Of a DNA stretch of 16,003 nt, positions 7,726-15,179 are shown one piece after another. The DNA lies in assembly GCA_029934095.1 (NCBI GenBank), contig JAOZMV010000010.1, positions 1-16,003 on the forward strand. Reading direction: 5' to 3'. Below the pieces are notes generated by a model, which made no database searches, was not told the origin of the DNA, and saw nothing but the letters and a program-made list of their open reading frames with translations. Origin of the DNA: Desulfuromusa sp. Lineage in GTDB: Bacteria > Desulfobacterota > Desulfuromonadia > Desulfuromonadales > Geopsychrobacteraceae. Both the position numbers and the translations under genes were made by a program. Every line of letters starts with the position of its first letter. The first letter of the stretch is position 1.

Positions 7726-8060
7726 AGAAAGAGATCCTCGAAACTCCGGTCGGCTGCCGAATTGACCTGCTTGCGCAATTCCCGGAATTTTTTCAGCAGT
7801 TCCCGGGCCGCCTCAGTCAACAAGGTCGCACCGCCGCCTTTGCCTCCCAGACGCCGTTCCAGCAATGGAAAAGGAGCGTGCTCCTCCATCACCTGCAACT
7901 GTGACCAGGCTTTGCGGTATGAGATGTCGAGCTGTTTGGCCGCTGCGTTGATGGAGCCAGTATTCTCTATGGCAGCTAATATCCGGTAACGGCCATCACC
8001 GAGAAACGGTTGACCGTCAAATTCGAGCCAGACCTTAGAGCGGACGCGGAATTCATTCAT
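7722..8060 (-). CDS. modE: ModE-like DNA-binding regulator, N-terminal domain only
   Basis: A 112-residue protein equivalent to the DNA-binding half of ModE. It has the winged helix-turn-helix (GSINAAAKQLDISYRKAWSQL, about 35-55) and the ModE-characteristic glycine loop LGGKGGGATLL (71-81). E. coli ModE has two further TOBE/MOP domains that bind molybdate; here the protein ends soon after a helix (ELLKKFRELRKQV), so it has dimerisation capacity at most and no visible molybdate sensor. Its stop is natural, overlapping modA by 4 bases, so it is not an obvious truncation. Its start overlaps the mobAB stop by 4 bases. Such single-domain forms are known in other bacteria; how molybdenum status is sensed here is unclear. 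It may instead respond through the TOBE domain of ModC or act constitutively; both are speculation. Confidence 0.85.
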   Translation of the reverse strand: MNEFRVRSKVWLEFDGQPFLGDGRYRILAAIENTGSINAAAKQLDISYRKAWSQLQVMEEHAPFPLLERRLGGKGGGATLLTEAARELLKKFRELRKQVNSAADRSFEDLFL

Positions 8061-9178
8061 GTCAGAAATCGTTTAATAATAAGATCGCAGAGACCGGTGG
8101 CATCATTGATATCAAACACTGGCACATCGAGTTCGAGTGGACTGTCGGAGGCGACGCCAAACAGGCTCGGGTCATATTCCTCTCCACGGCAGAGCAGTTT
8201 TTCACTACGTTCGCGGCGGTGAACCTCGATCTTCGGCATGTTGCTGCGTTTGAAACCTTCGGTCAGAACAATATCGAGATCAGCGCAATAGTTGGCGATG
8301 GTTTCAGTCAGCAACGGTTCTTGATCGGGCGGGTTCTGTTTGACCATGGCAACCTTGTCCGGCGAGGTAATCAACATAGTGTCGGCTCCGGCTTGGGTCA
8401 ACCGCCAGGAATCCTTCCCTTCGTGGTCGATGCTGAAACTGTGCGCATCATGCTTGACAGCGCCAACTTTATAGCCACGCTGCTTAAGTTCAGCGATCAG
8501 TTTTTCCAGCAAGGTGGTTTTGCCAGTGCCGCTTTTGGCAACGATGGAAATGACGGGTGGGGTCATCGGTTTCTCCTCCATGATTTTCGCCAGTTGCTCC
8601 GGGGTGTTGATATTGATCAATGATCGTTGCCAGCCAACTGGCAATTCCGGTGGGTCGAGATAGCGGATGTTGATGCGCTGATAGAAGTCATAGATGCGAA
8701 ACTGGTTCTGTTGCAGCATCGCTTCCATCTCCGGCAGACAGTTTTTGTGGTAGAGGGCAAAGACTGGCTCGTACCCTGCGAAAGTGCGTGGTACCACCGC
8801 ATCAAACCCGGTTCGGCATTGTAATAAACGTTCGACAATCCGTTGATCCGGGTAGGGCATGTCGCAGGGGGCGACAAAGATCCAGTCGGTGGTTGCAGCC
8901 TGTAGCCCGGTGTGCAGGCCGCCCAAAGCACTGCCCGGATAGATGTCAGCAATCGACGGGATGGCGGGACGCATCAAGTCGGGCCGATCTCCGGCAATAA
9001 TGACCGTTGCAAAATATTCTTGCAGAAGTTCCAGCGATCGGTCGAACAGGGTTTTGCCCGAAAACTCCAATTGCGCCTTGTCCTGTCCCATGCGTCGGCT
9101 CTTGCCACCAGCCAGCAGTACCCCGGTGACATCGGTATAACGGCTGTCTGCTGCTATTTCGTTGTGCGGATTTTGCAT
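8057..9178 (-). CDS. mobAB: MobA-MobB fusion: molybdenum cofactor guanylyltransferase plus GTP-binding partner
   Basis: Converts Mo-molybdopterin to the bis-guanine dinucleotide form used by NarG-type enzymes. Residues about 16-200 are MobA: LLAGGKSRRMGQDKA (21-35) binds GTP and carries the catalytic residues, CDMP (105-108) is the metal/substrate loop, and NINTP (189-193) is typical near the MobA end. After a very short linker, residues about 207-373 are MobB, with P-loop VAKSGTGKTT (213-222), VGAVKHDAHSF (238-248) and TEGFKRS...PKIEVHR near the middle. In E. coli these are separate genes. The start at 9178 is only 13 bases past the T run of the upstream hairpin, with a weak GGGA as ribosome site, so there is no room for its own promoter between them. 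The stop overlaps modE by 4 bases. Confidence 0.93.
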   Translation of the reverse strand: MQNPHNEIAADSRYTDVTGVLLAGGKSRRMGQDKAQLEFSGKTLFDRSLELLQEYFATVIIAGDRPDLMRPAIPSIADIYPGSALGGLHTGLQAATTDWIFVAPCDMPYPDQRIVERLLQCRTGFDAVVPRTFAGYEPVFALYHKNCLPEMEAMLQQNQFRIYDFYQRINIRYLDPPELPVGWQRSLININTPEQLAKIMEEKPMTPPVISIVAKSGTGKTTLLEKLIAELKQRGYKVGAVKHDAHSFSIDHEGKDSWRLTQAGADTMLITSPDKVAMVKQNPPDQEPLLTETIANYCADLDIVLTEGFKRSNMPKIEVHRRERSEKLLCRGEEYDPSLFGVASDSPLELDVPVFDINDATGLCDLIIKRFLT

Positions 9179-9191
9179 ATCGCTATCCCAG

Positions 9192-9240
9192 AAAAAAGGC
9201 CTGTCACCGCCCCGAGTCGACCAATTGACTCGGGGCGGTG
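9192..9240 (-). terminator. Strong hairpin with T run between narK2 and mobAB
   Basis: A perfect 14-bp inverted repeat, CACCGCCCCGAGTC (9205-9218) and GACTCGGGGCGGTG (9227-9240), with an 8-base loop. It begins 4 bases after the narK2 stop. On the minus strand it is followed by 7 bases and then six T (9197-9192). It looks like the end of the nar transcript. However, the T run is farther from the stem than in a textbook intrinsic terminator, and mobAB begins just after, so partial termination or mRNA end protection is equally possible. Confidence 0.72.
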
Positions 9241-9244
9241 TAAC

Positions 9245-10849
9245 TCAGGGATTCTTAATATAAGCATTTTTTCTGGTGTAGAACCACCAGTTTAAAACCA
9301 GGCAGACAAAATAGAAGACGGCAAATCCATACAGGGCATATTCCGGGGTGGTCGCTTTGATCTGCTCACCAAACACCTTGGGGATGATAAAAGCGCCGTA
9401 GGCTGCAACCGCCGAGGTCCAACCAAGAACCGGTCCGGCCTGTTCGGCGTTGAAGATCATGGCGACGGAACGGAAGGTTGAGCCGTTGCCGACTCCGGTG
9501 GCGGCGAAGAGGATGATGAACAACAGCAGGAAAGGGTAGAAAAAACTTTCCGGCGTTGCTGAGCCGTAAGCGGCCTTCATGAAGTAGGCACAACCGAGCG
9601 CGGAGATAATCATCACGATTGAGACCCATTGGGTGACGATAGCGCCGCCGAGCTTGTCGGCGATCTTACCGCCGACCGGGCGGATCAGAGCACCGATGAA
9701 GGGCCCCATCCAGGCAAACATCAGCGCACTGGGGCCGTTGGGGTTGATCGTATTGTGGGTCATGACACCATCAACCATGATATGTGAAAAACCAAAGATG
9801 ACCTTGATCGACAGGGCAAAGGCAGCCGAGTAGCCAATAAAGGAGCCGAAGGTCATGGTGTAGATAACGGTCATCGCCCAGGTGTGCTTATTTTCAAAAA
9901 TCTTGTATTGCCGGTCGAGATTTTCACGCAGCCCACCGCTGGTGAGGTACTTCATACCGAAGACCGTCGCGGCAATAACCAGCGGCAGTACGATCCATTT
10001 ACTGAGCAGGCCGAGTCCGACCGGGGCTGGTAGCATCAGATAGAGTCCGGCGACAGCAGTGGAGAAAGCGATCAGCAGCAGGCCGGTAATCATCGCGAAC
10101 GACTTGCCGGTGGAACCGAGGTTGGGGGTGACTGTAGCGGTTTTGATGTTGTTCATGCCGAAGAAACCAGCAAAGGCCAATGGGATCAGAAAGATCAGCC
10201 AGATATAACCGGCATTATGGATATAGGTCTCGGTCCCGGCCGGAATCTTGCCGATCAGGGTGCCGCTGGTGTTGATCAATTGCTGCGGAGTGCCACCAAA
10301 CAGACCGAAGGTCATCGCCAGCGGGATCAGTATCTGCATGGTGGTGACGCCAAAGTTGCCCAATCCGGCATTTAAGCCCAACGAGGTCCCCTGGACTTTT
10401 TTCGGGAAGAAAAAACTGATATTCGACATCGAAGAGGCGAAGTTGCCGCCACCGAAACCGGAGAGCAGAGCGAGGAAGTAGTAAACCTCGATCGGGGTGT
10501 TGATGTTCTGCAGGGCAATGCCGGTACCGACCGCCGGGATCATCAGCAGAGCAGTAGTGAAAAAGATGGTGTTCCGCCCACCGGCGATACGGATCAGGAA
10601 AGAACTGGGAATCCGTAGCGTCGCGCCGGTCAGTCCAGCAATCGCCGACAAGGTGAACAGTTGAGACTGGCTGAAGGGATAGCCGAGGTTGATCATCTGC
10701 ACGGTGATGATGCCCCAATACAGCCAGACGGCGAAACCGCAGAGCAGACTGGGGATCGAAATCCACAGGTTGCGGGTGGCTATTTTTTTACCGGTGGAAT
10801 TCCAGAACTGTTCATCTTCAACATCCCACTTATCAAGATTGATCGACAT
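9245..10849 (-). CDS. narK2: Nitrate/nitrite transporter, NarK2 (E. coli NarK-like) type
   Basis: Major facilitator of the nitrate/nitrite porter family, expected to exchange external nitrate for internal nitrite. The 534-residue protein aligns by eye with E. coli NarK throughout: RNLWISIP, the substrate arginines R79 (TGATLRIP) and R390 (GALIRPVGG), the first nitrate signature region GLNAGLGNFG following FFFPKK, and a second near AFIIPKVFG. It is about 70 residues longer than E. coli NarK, mainly from an extra hydrophobic region (about 250-302) between the usual TM6 and TM7, perhaps two more membrane spans. I use ATG 10849, because AGGAGG (10856-10861) sits 6 bases upstream and the homology to NarK begins there; the in-frame start at 10876 lies before this site. 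The gene is 39 bases downstream of narK1. Confidence 0.92.
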   Translation of the reverse strand: MSINLDKWDVEDEQFWNSTGKKIATRNLWISIPSLLCGFAVWLYWGIITVQMINLGYPFSQSQLFTLSAIAGLTGATLRIPSSFLIRIAGGRNTIFFTTALLMIPAVGTGIALQNINTPIEVYYFLALLSGFGGGNFASSMSNISFFFPKKVQGTSLGLNAGLGNFGVTTMQILIPLAMTFGLFGGTPQQLINTSGTLIGKIPAGTETYIHNAGYIWLIFLIPLAFAGFFGMNNIKTATVTPNLGSTGKSFAMITGLLLIAFSTAVAGLYLMLPAPVGLGLLSKWIVLPLVIAATVFGMKYLTSGGLRENLDRQYKIFENKHTWAMTVIYTMTFGSFIGYSAAFALSIKVIFGFSHIMVDGVMTHNTINPNGPSALMFAWMGPFIGALIRPVGGKIADKLGGAIVTQWVSIVMIISALGCAYFMKAAYGSATPESFFYPFLLLFIILFAATGVGNGSTFRSVAMIFNAEQAGPVLGWTSAVAAYGAFIIPKVFGEQIKATTPEYALYGFAVFYFVCLVLNWWFYTRKNAYIKNP

Positions 10850-10855
10850 GTATTG

Positions 10856-10861
10856 CCTCCT
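10856..10861 (-). promoter_or_regulatory. Ribosome binding site of narK2
   Basis: A full AGGAGG on the minus strand lies 6 bases before the ATG at 10849. It favours that ATG over the upstream in-frame start at 10876 and is the strongest such site in this gene series. Confidence 0.75.
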
Positions 10862-10877
10862 GACTAAATCATCCAAA

Positions 10878-10892
10878 ATAAAATTATTTTAT
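10878..10892. repeat. AT-only palindrome at the narK1/narK2 junction
   Basis: ATAAAAT, one central base, then ATTTTAT: a perfect 7-bp inverted repeat that overlaps the narK1 stop codon (10889-10891) in the 39-base gap before narK2. It could be a weak protein site or chance in AT-rich spacer DNA. It does not match a known FNR or NarL site. Confidence 0.35.
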
Positions 10893-12379
10893 CGCTCTTC
10901 AATCTTCTGCATATCTGCAGGGTGTTTATCCTTCATCATTTTCCTGGTGGTCAGATGCAACCAGATCAGACAGACCAGAGATAGTATGAACATGAACATC
11001 CAACAGCTGGTCCATAACCCGGTATATTCGAGAAGATAACCAAAGATGATCGGGCAGAAGAAGCCACCCAGACCACCGAGCACGCCAACCATACCGCCGA
11101 CCACACCAACCTCATCCGGAAAATAATCGGGAATCAGTTTATAAACCGCTGCCTTGCCGATCCCCCAGATACTGCCGAGCAGGATAATGAATCCGGCAAA
11201 AATCCAGACATTTGCCTGAAAAAAGATCCGCGTCACACCTTTTGCCAACAGTTCCTTCTTTTTAACCTTCTGACCAACTTCAACCACCGGTTCCTGCCAG
11301 GCCTGCTTGCTCGGCAGAATCAGCATCTGGTTGTCAAAATTATCCAGCGGTTCGGGCCTGAGATTAACCCTGTAGGACTTGCTGTCAATCACCACTGTGC
11401 CAGCTGAGACTGCAGTAACCACTCCGGCTCGCTTGGCCATGATGCCCCGTCCTGGAGAGTAGATATCCATCTTTGGAATGATAACCAGGAAGCTGATCAC
11501 CACCGAAGCACCGAGAACCCAGAACATGACCGTTCGACCACCAAGTTTGTCGGACATCCAGCCACCGAGGGCCCGGATCACTCCGGAGGGCAGGCTGAAC
11601 ATCGACGCAAAAATACCGGCGGTGACCAACGGCAGATAGTAGACATTGACAAAATAGGGAACCAGCCATTGTGAAAAGGCAACGAAGCAACCGAACACCA
11701 GAAAATAATAGAGACCAAACCGCCAGACTCTCACATCTTTCAGCGGGATCAGCATCTGTCCAAACGACTTGCCCGATGAAGCAGGTTTCTTGTTTTCGGA
11801 GAAGATAAAGAAGATTACGCCCATGGTGGCCAGCATTGCCGCGTAGTAGATCGGCAGCTCGCGCCAGCCCTCAATGTTAACGCCATTGTTGGTCAAACGG
11901 TTCAGCAGGGTCGGCGCAAACAGAGTTGTCAGGGCCGCCCCGGCATTTCCTGCCCCAAAGATCCCCAGTGCCGTTCCTTGCCGCTCGCGAGGATACCAGA
12001 CCGAAGAAAAGGCTATGCCGATGGAAAAACTGACCCCGACCAGACCGAAGCCGAAACTACACAGCGCAAAGGTGGTGAAACTATCTGCTTTTGAGAGCAG
12101 AAACATGGGAATGGCGCAGACCAGCAGCAGCGTACCGAAAATTGGCTTGCCGCCGAATTTATCGGTCAACATCCCGGCTGGCAACCTGAAAAGCGAACCG
12201 GTCAGTACCGGGATGCCCATCAGCCAGCCGATCTCGATCGGCCCCCAGTCAAAAACCTGATTATCGACCAGGAAGGTCACCAGCACGCCATTGAACATCC
12301 AGACGGCAAAGCAAACCGTAAAGGCCAGCGTGTTCAGAAAGAGAACTTTATGTGACTTTGCAGTTGCAACTTCTAGCAT
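10889..12379 (-). CDS. narK1: Nitrate transporter, NarK1 type, with an inserted soluble domain
   Basis: Major facilitator of the nitrate/nitrite porter family; NarK1-type members typically import nitrate with protons. The 496-residue protein has the two substrate arginines, R65 (GSLFRLPAG) and R269 (GVIRALGG), each followed by the MFS loop D-K-x-G-G, and the glycine-rich signatures FGAGNAGAAL (141-150) and VGVLGGLGGFF (431-441). Between membrane segments, residues about 303-388 form a hydrophilic insert not found in typical NarK proteins. It contains GVVTAVSAGTVVI and VVEVGQKVKKKELLAKG, which resemble a barrel-sandwich (lipoyl-like) fold. ATG 12379 has AAGGG about 7 bases upstream. The gene lies 62 bases after narI, in the usual nar order. 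Confidence 0.9.
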   Translation of the reverse strand: MLEVATAKSHKVLFLNTLAFTVCFAVWMFNGVLVTFLVDNQVFDWGPIEIGWLMGIPVLTGSLFRLPAGMLTDKFGGKPIFGTLLLVCAIPMFLLSKADSFTTFALCSFGFGLVGVSFSIGIAFSSVWYPRERQGTALGIFGAGNAGAALTTLFAPTLLNRLTNNGVNIEGWRELPIYYAAMLATMGVIFFIFSENKKPASSGKSFGQMLIPLKDVRVWRFGLYYFLVFGCFVAFSQWLVPYFVNVYYLPLVTAGIFASMFSLPSGVIRALGGWMSDKLGGRTVMFWVLGASVVISFLVIIPKMDIYSPGRGIMAKRAGVVTAVSAGTVVIDSKSYRVNLRPEPLDNFDNQMLILPSKQAWQEPVVEVGQKVKKKELLAKGVTRIFFQANVWIFAGFIILLGSIWGIGKAAVYKLIPDYFPDEVGVVGGMVGVLGGLGGFFCPIIFGYLLEYTGLWTSCWMFMFILSLVCLIWLHLTTRKMMKDKHPADMQKIEER

Positions 12380-12441
12380 TGGCAGCCCTTTTCGCTGATG
12401 GAGTCAGTCTCTTATCCGCTACGATCTCTAGTCTGTTAGCA

Positions 12442-13119
12442 TCAAACCTGATTCCGCTGCCGATACCAGACCACCAGTTGGTAGGGGCGACTGATATAGG
12501 CCAAGGGAATACTGACCACATGGACCAGCCGTGAAAAAGGAAACAGCGCGACCAGGAAAAAAGCATTGACTGCATGCAGCTTGACCACAAGCGGCATGCT
12601 CGCCAGATATTGAATTTTCGGGCTGAAGGAGACCAGCGACCAGAGCCAGGGCGAGACCGTATGCAGATACCAGAAACCACCCCAACGCATGGTGATGGCG
12701 ATAAAGACGCCAGTTGCGACCTGGATCAGCAGGGCGACCAGCAAAATCCAGTCGACCGTAGTGGTTACTGCGCTGACCCGGGCGTTACCGACACGCCGGA
12801 GAATCAGCACCAGCATGGAGATGGTGCTGACCACGCCGAGCGCCATCCCGGTGACCTCCAGCAGGTAGAGGCGGCCCGGCGCACCGAGCAAGGCTCCCCA
12901 AGCTGATGGGAAAAGAAAAGCGAGCAAGTGGGCCAGCAGTACCAGCAGGATAGCGTAGTGCCAGGGGACCGAGCCCCAGAATAGCGCGCGGCTCTCCAGA
13001 AACTGGGACGATTGTGACGAATAGGAGTAGCGGTCGAAGCAGTAGCGATAAATACCGACAGCGACAGCAAGGGCGACGGCCACATAGGGAAATACGCCGA
13101 AGAGAATCATATCGATCAT
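12442..13119 (-). CDS. narI: Respiratory nitrate reductase gamma subunit (cytochrome b)
   Basis: Membrane diheme cytochrome b that takes electrons from quinol at the periplasmic side and passes them to NarH. The 225 residues match E. coli NarI in length and layout, with about five membrane spans. All four heme-ligand histidines are visible: H54 and H64 (PWHYAILLVLLAH), and H182 and H200 (KLHAVNAFF ... RLVHVVSIP), close to E. coli positions 56, 66, 187 and 205. The start ATG overlaps the narJ stop by 4 bases (ATGA), with AAAGGAGC upstream within narJ, showing translational coupling. Confidence 0.95.
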   Translation of the reverse strand: MIDMILFGVFPYVAVALAVAVGIYRYCFDRYSYSSQSSQFLESRALFWGSVPWHYAILLVLLAHLLAFLFPSAWGALLGAPGRLYLLEVTGMALGVVSTISMLVLILRRVGNARVSAVTTTVDWILLVALLIQVATGVFIAITMRWGGFWYLHTVSPWLWSLVSFSPKIQYLASMPLVVKLHAVNAFFLVALFPFSRLVHVVSIPLAYISRPYQLVVWYRQRNQV

Positions 13120-13661
13120 GATAGTGCTCCTTTTTCTGCGCTGCTTTCGTGCAAAAAACTGTGCAAGGCCTTGAGCAGCCCCTTATAGGGGTGGTCATCG
13201 TTATCGATGCCGGCGATGATCTTTTCCACTGCCGGTAACAGGCCATCGCAGATCAGCTCCTGACGGCAGATTTGATCGCCAGTGGTGCCGATGAAACGCA
13301 GCATTTCGCCCAGATGATCTGGCAGCTCAATCCCCGGATTGAAATCGTGCTCGCGATAGATTTGATGCATCTTCATCAGAAATATGCTGCGTTTCTGGTT
13401 TTCGCCGCAGAGCTGATAGCCGACATACGGGTGACAGACTGGTTGTAGATCAAAGGTTGCGGTGAACAGTTCCTCGATCTGTGCCTGATCGCTTGTTTCC
13501 AACAGATCGACGAAGCTTTGCAGTTGCGGGGCAACTTCGGGCCGGTTTTCTTGCAGCAGTTCCCGGCAGGTGGCAGCGGTTGTCTGCACCCCTGCTTCCG
13601 GGTAGCTGAGCAGCGTGGCGAACTGACGGCAAATATCCTGATGGGTCTGTAGACTGGTCAT
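13116..13661 (-). CDS. narJ: Nitrate reductase assembly chaperone
   Basis: Dedicated chaperone of the TorD/NarJ family. It binds apo-NarG in the cytoplasm until the molybdenum cofactor and Fe-S cluster are in place, and is not part of the final enzyme. The ~181-residue helical protein carries the family hallmark ELFTATFDLQPVCHPYVGYQL and a later KGLLKALHSFL segment. I use ATG 13661, 2 bases after the narH stop. An in-frame GTG at 13670 would add three residues and overlap narH; neither has a strong ribosome site (GGTGG only), so the start is uncertain by nine bases. The end overlaps narI by 4 bases. Confidence 0.9.
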   Translation of the reverse strand: MTSLQTHQDICRQFATLLSYPEAGVQTTAATCRELLQENRPEVAPQLQSFVDLLETSDQAQIEELFTATFDLQPVCHPYVGYQLCGENQKRSIFLMKMHQIYREHDFNPGIELPDHLGEMLRFIGTTGDQICRQELICDGLLPAVEKIIAGIDNDDHPYKGLLKALHSFLHESSAEKGALS

Positions 13662-13663
13662 AA

Positions 13664-15151
13664 TTACCACCGTCTCTTCGGCGGTTGTCGTTTGCCGAAG
13701 CCCATTTCCTGTTTGTAGGCCTCGGGGTCCATCCCGGCTTCGACCGCTTGTTCGCGCAGCATCGGTGGAATCACGATCCGCTGCTTGATACTGGTCAGCG
13801 AGGTCATGCGGAAAATCGCTTCGATCGTTTCTGCGCTGATTCCGGCAATCTCCCGCGCCTTGGCCACCTCTTCATCGGCAAGATCGTTAACGGTTATCTT
13901 GCGGCGTTGAATCCGCACGGCAATCAGCTTGCGATAAACCTCTTTGACCGCTTCTTCATTACCACCGGCAAACATTCCGGCGAGATACTTCAGTGGCAGG
14001 CGGGCTTGTTCGAGACTGCTGAAAAAGCCATCGGCCAACTGATGGATACCCTGGGTTTCTTTCGACAGTACCGGCAACAATGGCGGCACATAAAATAGCA
14101 TCGGCAGGGTGCGGAACTCGGGATGCAGCGGCAGAGCGATGCCCCACTCCTTGACAAATTTATAGGTCGGCGACTTCTGCGCGGCATCCAGAACTTCGGT
14201 CGCAATCCCGGCTTTTTTTGCCTCCTCTATGACCTGTGGATCGAAGGGGTCGAGGATCATCTCGCGTTGCGCTGCGGCCAGTTCCGCATCTTCGAGTTTG
14301 GCCGTTGCGGCAAGGCGGTCGGCGTCGTAAAGTAAAACACCCAGGTAGCGGATTCGGCCGACACAGGAATGGAAACAGCCCGGAGCCTCACCGGCTTCCT
14401 GACGCGGGTAGCAGAGTATGCACTTTTCTGATTTGCCACTGGTCCAGCCGTAATAGGTTTTTTTATAGGGGCAGGCCGAAACACACATCCGCCAGCCACG
14501 GCACTTGTCCTGATTGATCAGCACAATCCCGTCTTCACCCCGTTTGTAGATCGCGCCGGAGGGACAAGCAGCCACACAAGCGGGATTGAGGCAGTGGTTA
14601 CAGATTCGCGGCAGATAGAACATGACCATTTTTTCGATGGCGAACATCTGCTGCTGCTCTTCTTCACTTAACTGCACAACCCCCGGATCATTGGCGGCAT
14701 AGATATTTGAGCCGGAGAGATCGTCATCCCAGTTGGGACCTGCTTCGATCTTCATTGGCTTGCCGCTGATCATCGACACCGGGCGGGCGGTCGGTTGATC
14801 ATTGCCAGCCGGGGCGTTGGTTAAATCCTGATATTTAAAAGTGAACGGCTCGTAGTAGTCGTCCATGGTCGGCAAATCGGGGTTATGGAAAATTCTGCCG
14901 AGTGAAGCCGCCTTGCTGCCCATTTTAAGTTGCAGATCCGAACCTTTCTTTTCCCAGCCGCCTTTATATTGCTGCTGGTCTTCCCATTTGGTCGGATAGC
15001 CGGTTCCCGGTTTGGTTTCAACGTTGTTCCACCACATGTATTCGCTGCCTTTGCGATCAGTCCAGATATTTTTGCAGGCGATACTGCAAGTATGGCAGCC
15101 GATACATTTGTCGAGATGGAAAACTGAGGATACCTGTGCACGTATATTCAT
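13664..15151 (-). CDS. narH: Respiratory nitrate reductase beta subunit (Fe-S protein)
   Basis: Carries electrons from NarI heme to NarG through four Fe-S clusters. All ligands are present and, counted from MNIRAQ, fall at the same positions as in E. coli NarH: C16/19/22/26, C184/187/192/196, C217/223/227 with W220, and C244/247/259/263. W220 (CRGWRMC) is the normal substitution that makes the [3Fe-4S] cluster, not a defect. The 495-residue length fits. I choose ATG 15151 because AAGGAG (15160-15165) is 8 bases away; the other ATG at 15157 is only 2 bases from it. narG ends 28 bases upstream and narJ starts 2 bases downstream. Confidence 0.96.
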   Translation of the reverse strand: MNIRAQVSSVFHLDKCIGCHTCSIACKNIWTDRKGSEYMWWNNVETKPGTGYPTKWEDQQQYKGGWEKKGSDLQLKMGSKAASLGRIFHNPDLPTMDDYYEPFTFKYQDLTNAPAGNDQPTARPVSMISGKPMKIEAGPNWDDDLSGSNIYAANDPGVVQLSEEEQQQMFAIEKMVMFYLPRICNHCLNPACVAACPSGAIYKRGEDGIVLINQDKCRGWRMCVSACPYKKTYYGWTSGKSEKCILCYPRQEAGEAPGCFHSCVGRIRYLGVLLYDADRLAATAKLEDAELAAAQREMILDPFDPQVIEEAKKAGIATEVLDAAQKSPTYKFVKEWGIALPLHPEFRTLPMLFYVPPLLPVLSKETQGIHQLADGFFSSLEQARLPLKYLAGMFAGGNEEAVKEVYRKLIAVRIQRRKITVNDLADEEVAKAREIAGISAETIEAIFRMTSLTSIKQRIVIPPMLREQAVEAGMDPEAYKQEMGFGKRQPPKRRW

Positions 15152-15159
15152 TGTCATAG

Positions 15160-15165
15160 CTCCTT
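15160..15165 (-). promoter_or_regulatory. Ribosome binding site of narH
   Basis: AAGGAG on the minus strand. Its spacing is 2 bases to the ATG at 15157 and 8 bases to the ATG at 15151, which makes the second ATG the better narH start. That start also matches the N-terminus of E. coli NarH. Confidence 0.7.
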
Positions 15166-15179
15166 AATCCGTGCCGGGA

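Noticed and set aside
9179..9244. Molybdenum-cofactor riboswitch upstream of mobAB
   Set aside because: Only 66 bases separate the genes and they hold one simple hairpin; the multi-stem riboswitch fold does not fit.
14470..14500. Missing cysteine in a NarH cluster motif (CRGWRMC)
   Set aside because: Tryptophan at position 220 is the normal NarH residue that gives a [3Fe-4S] cluster, as in E. coli.
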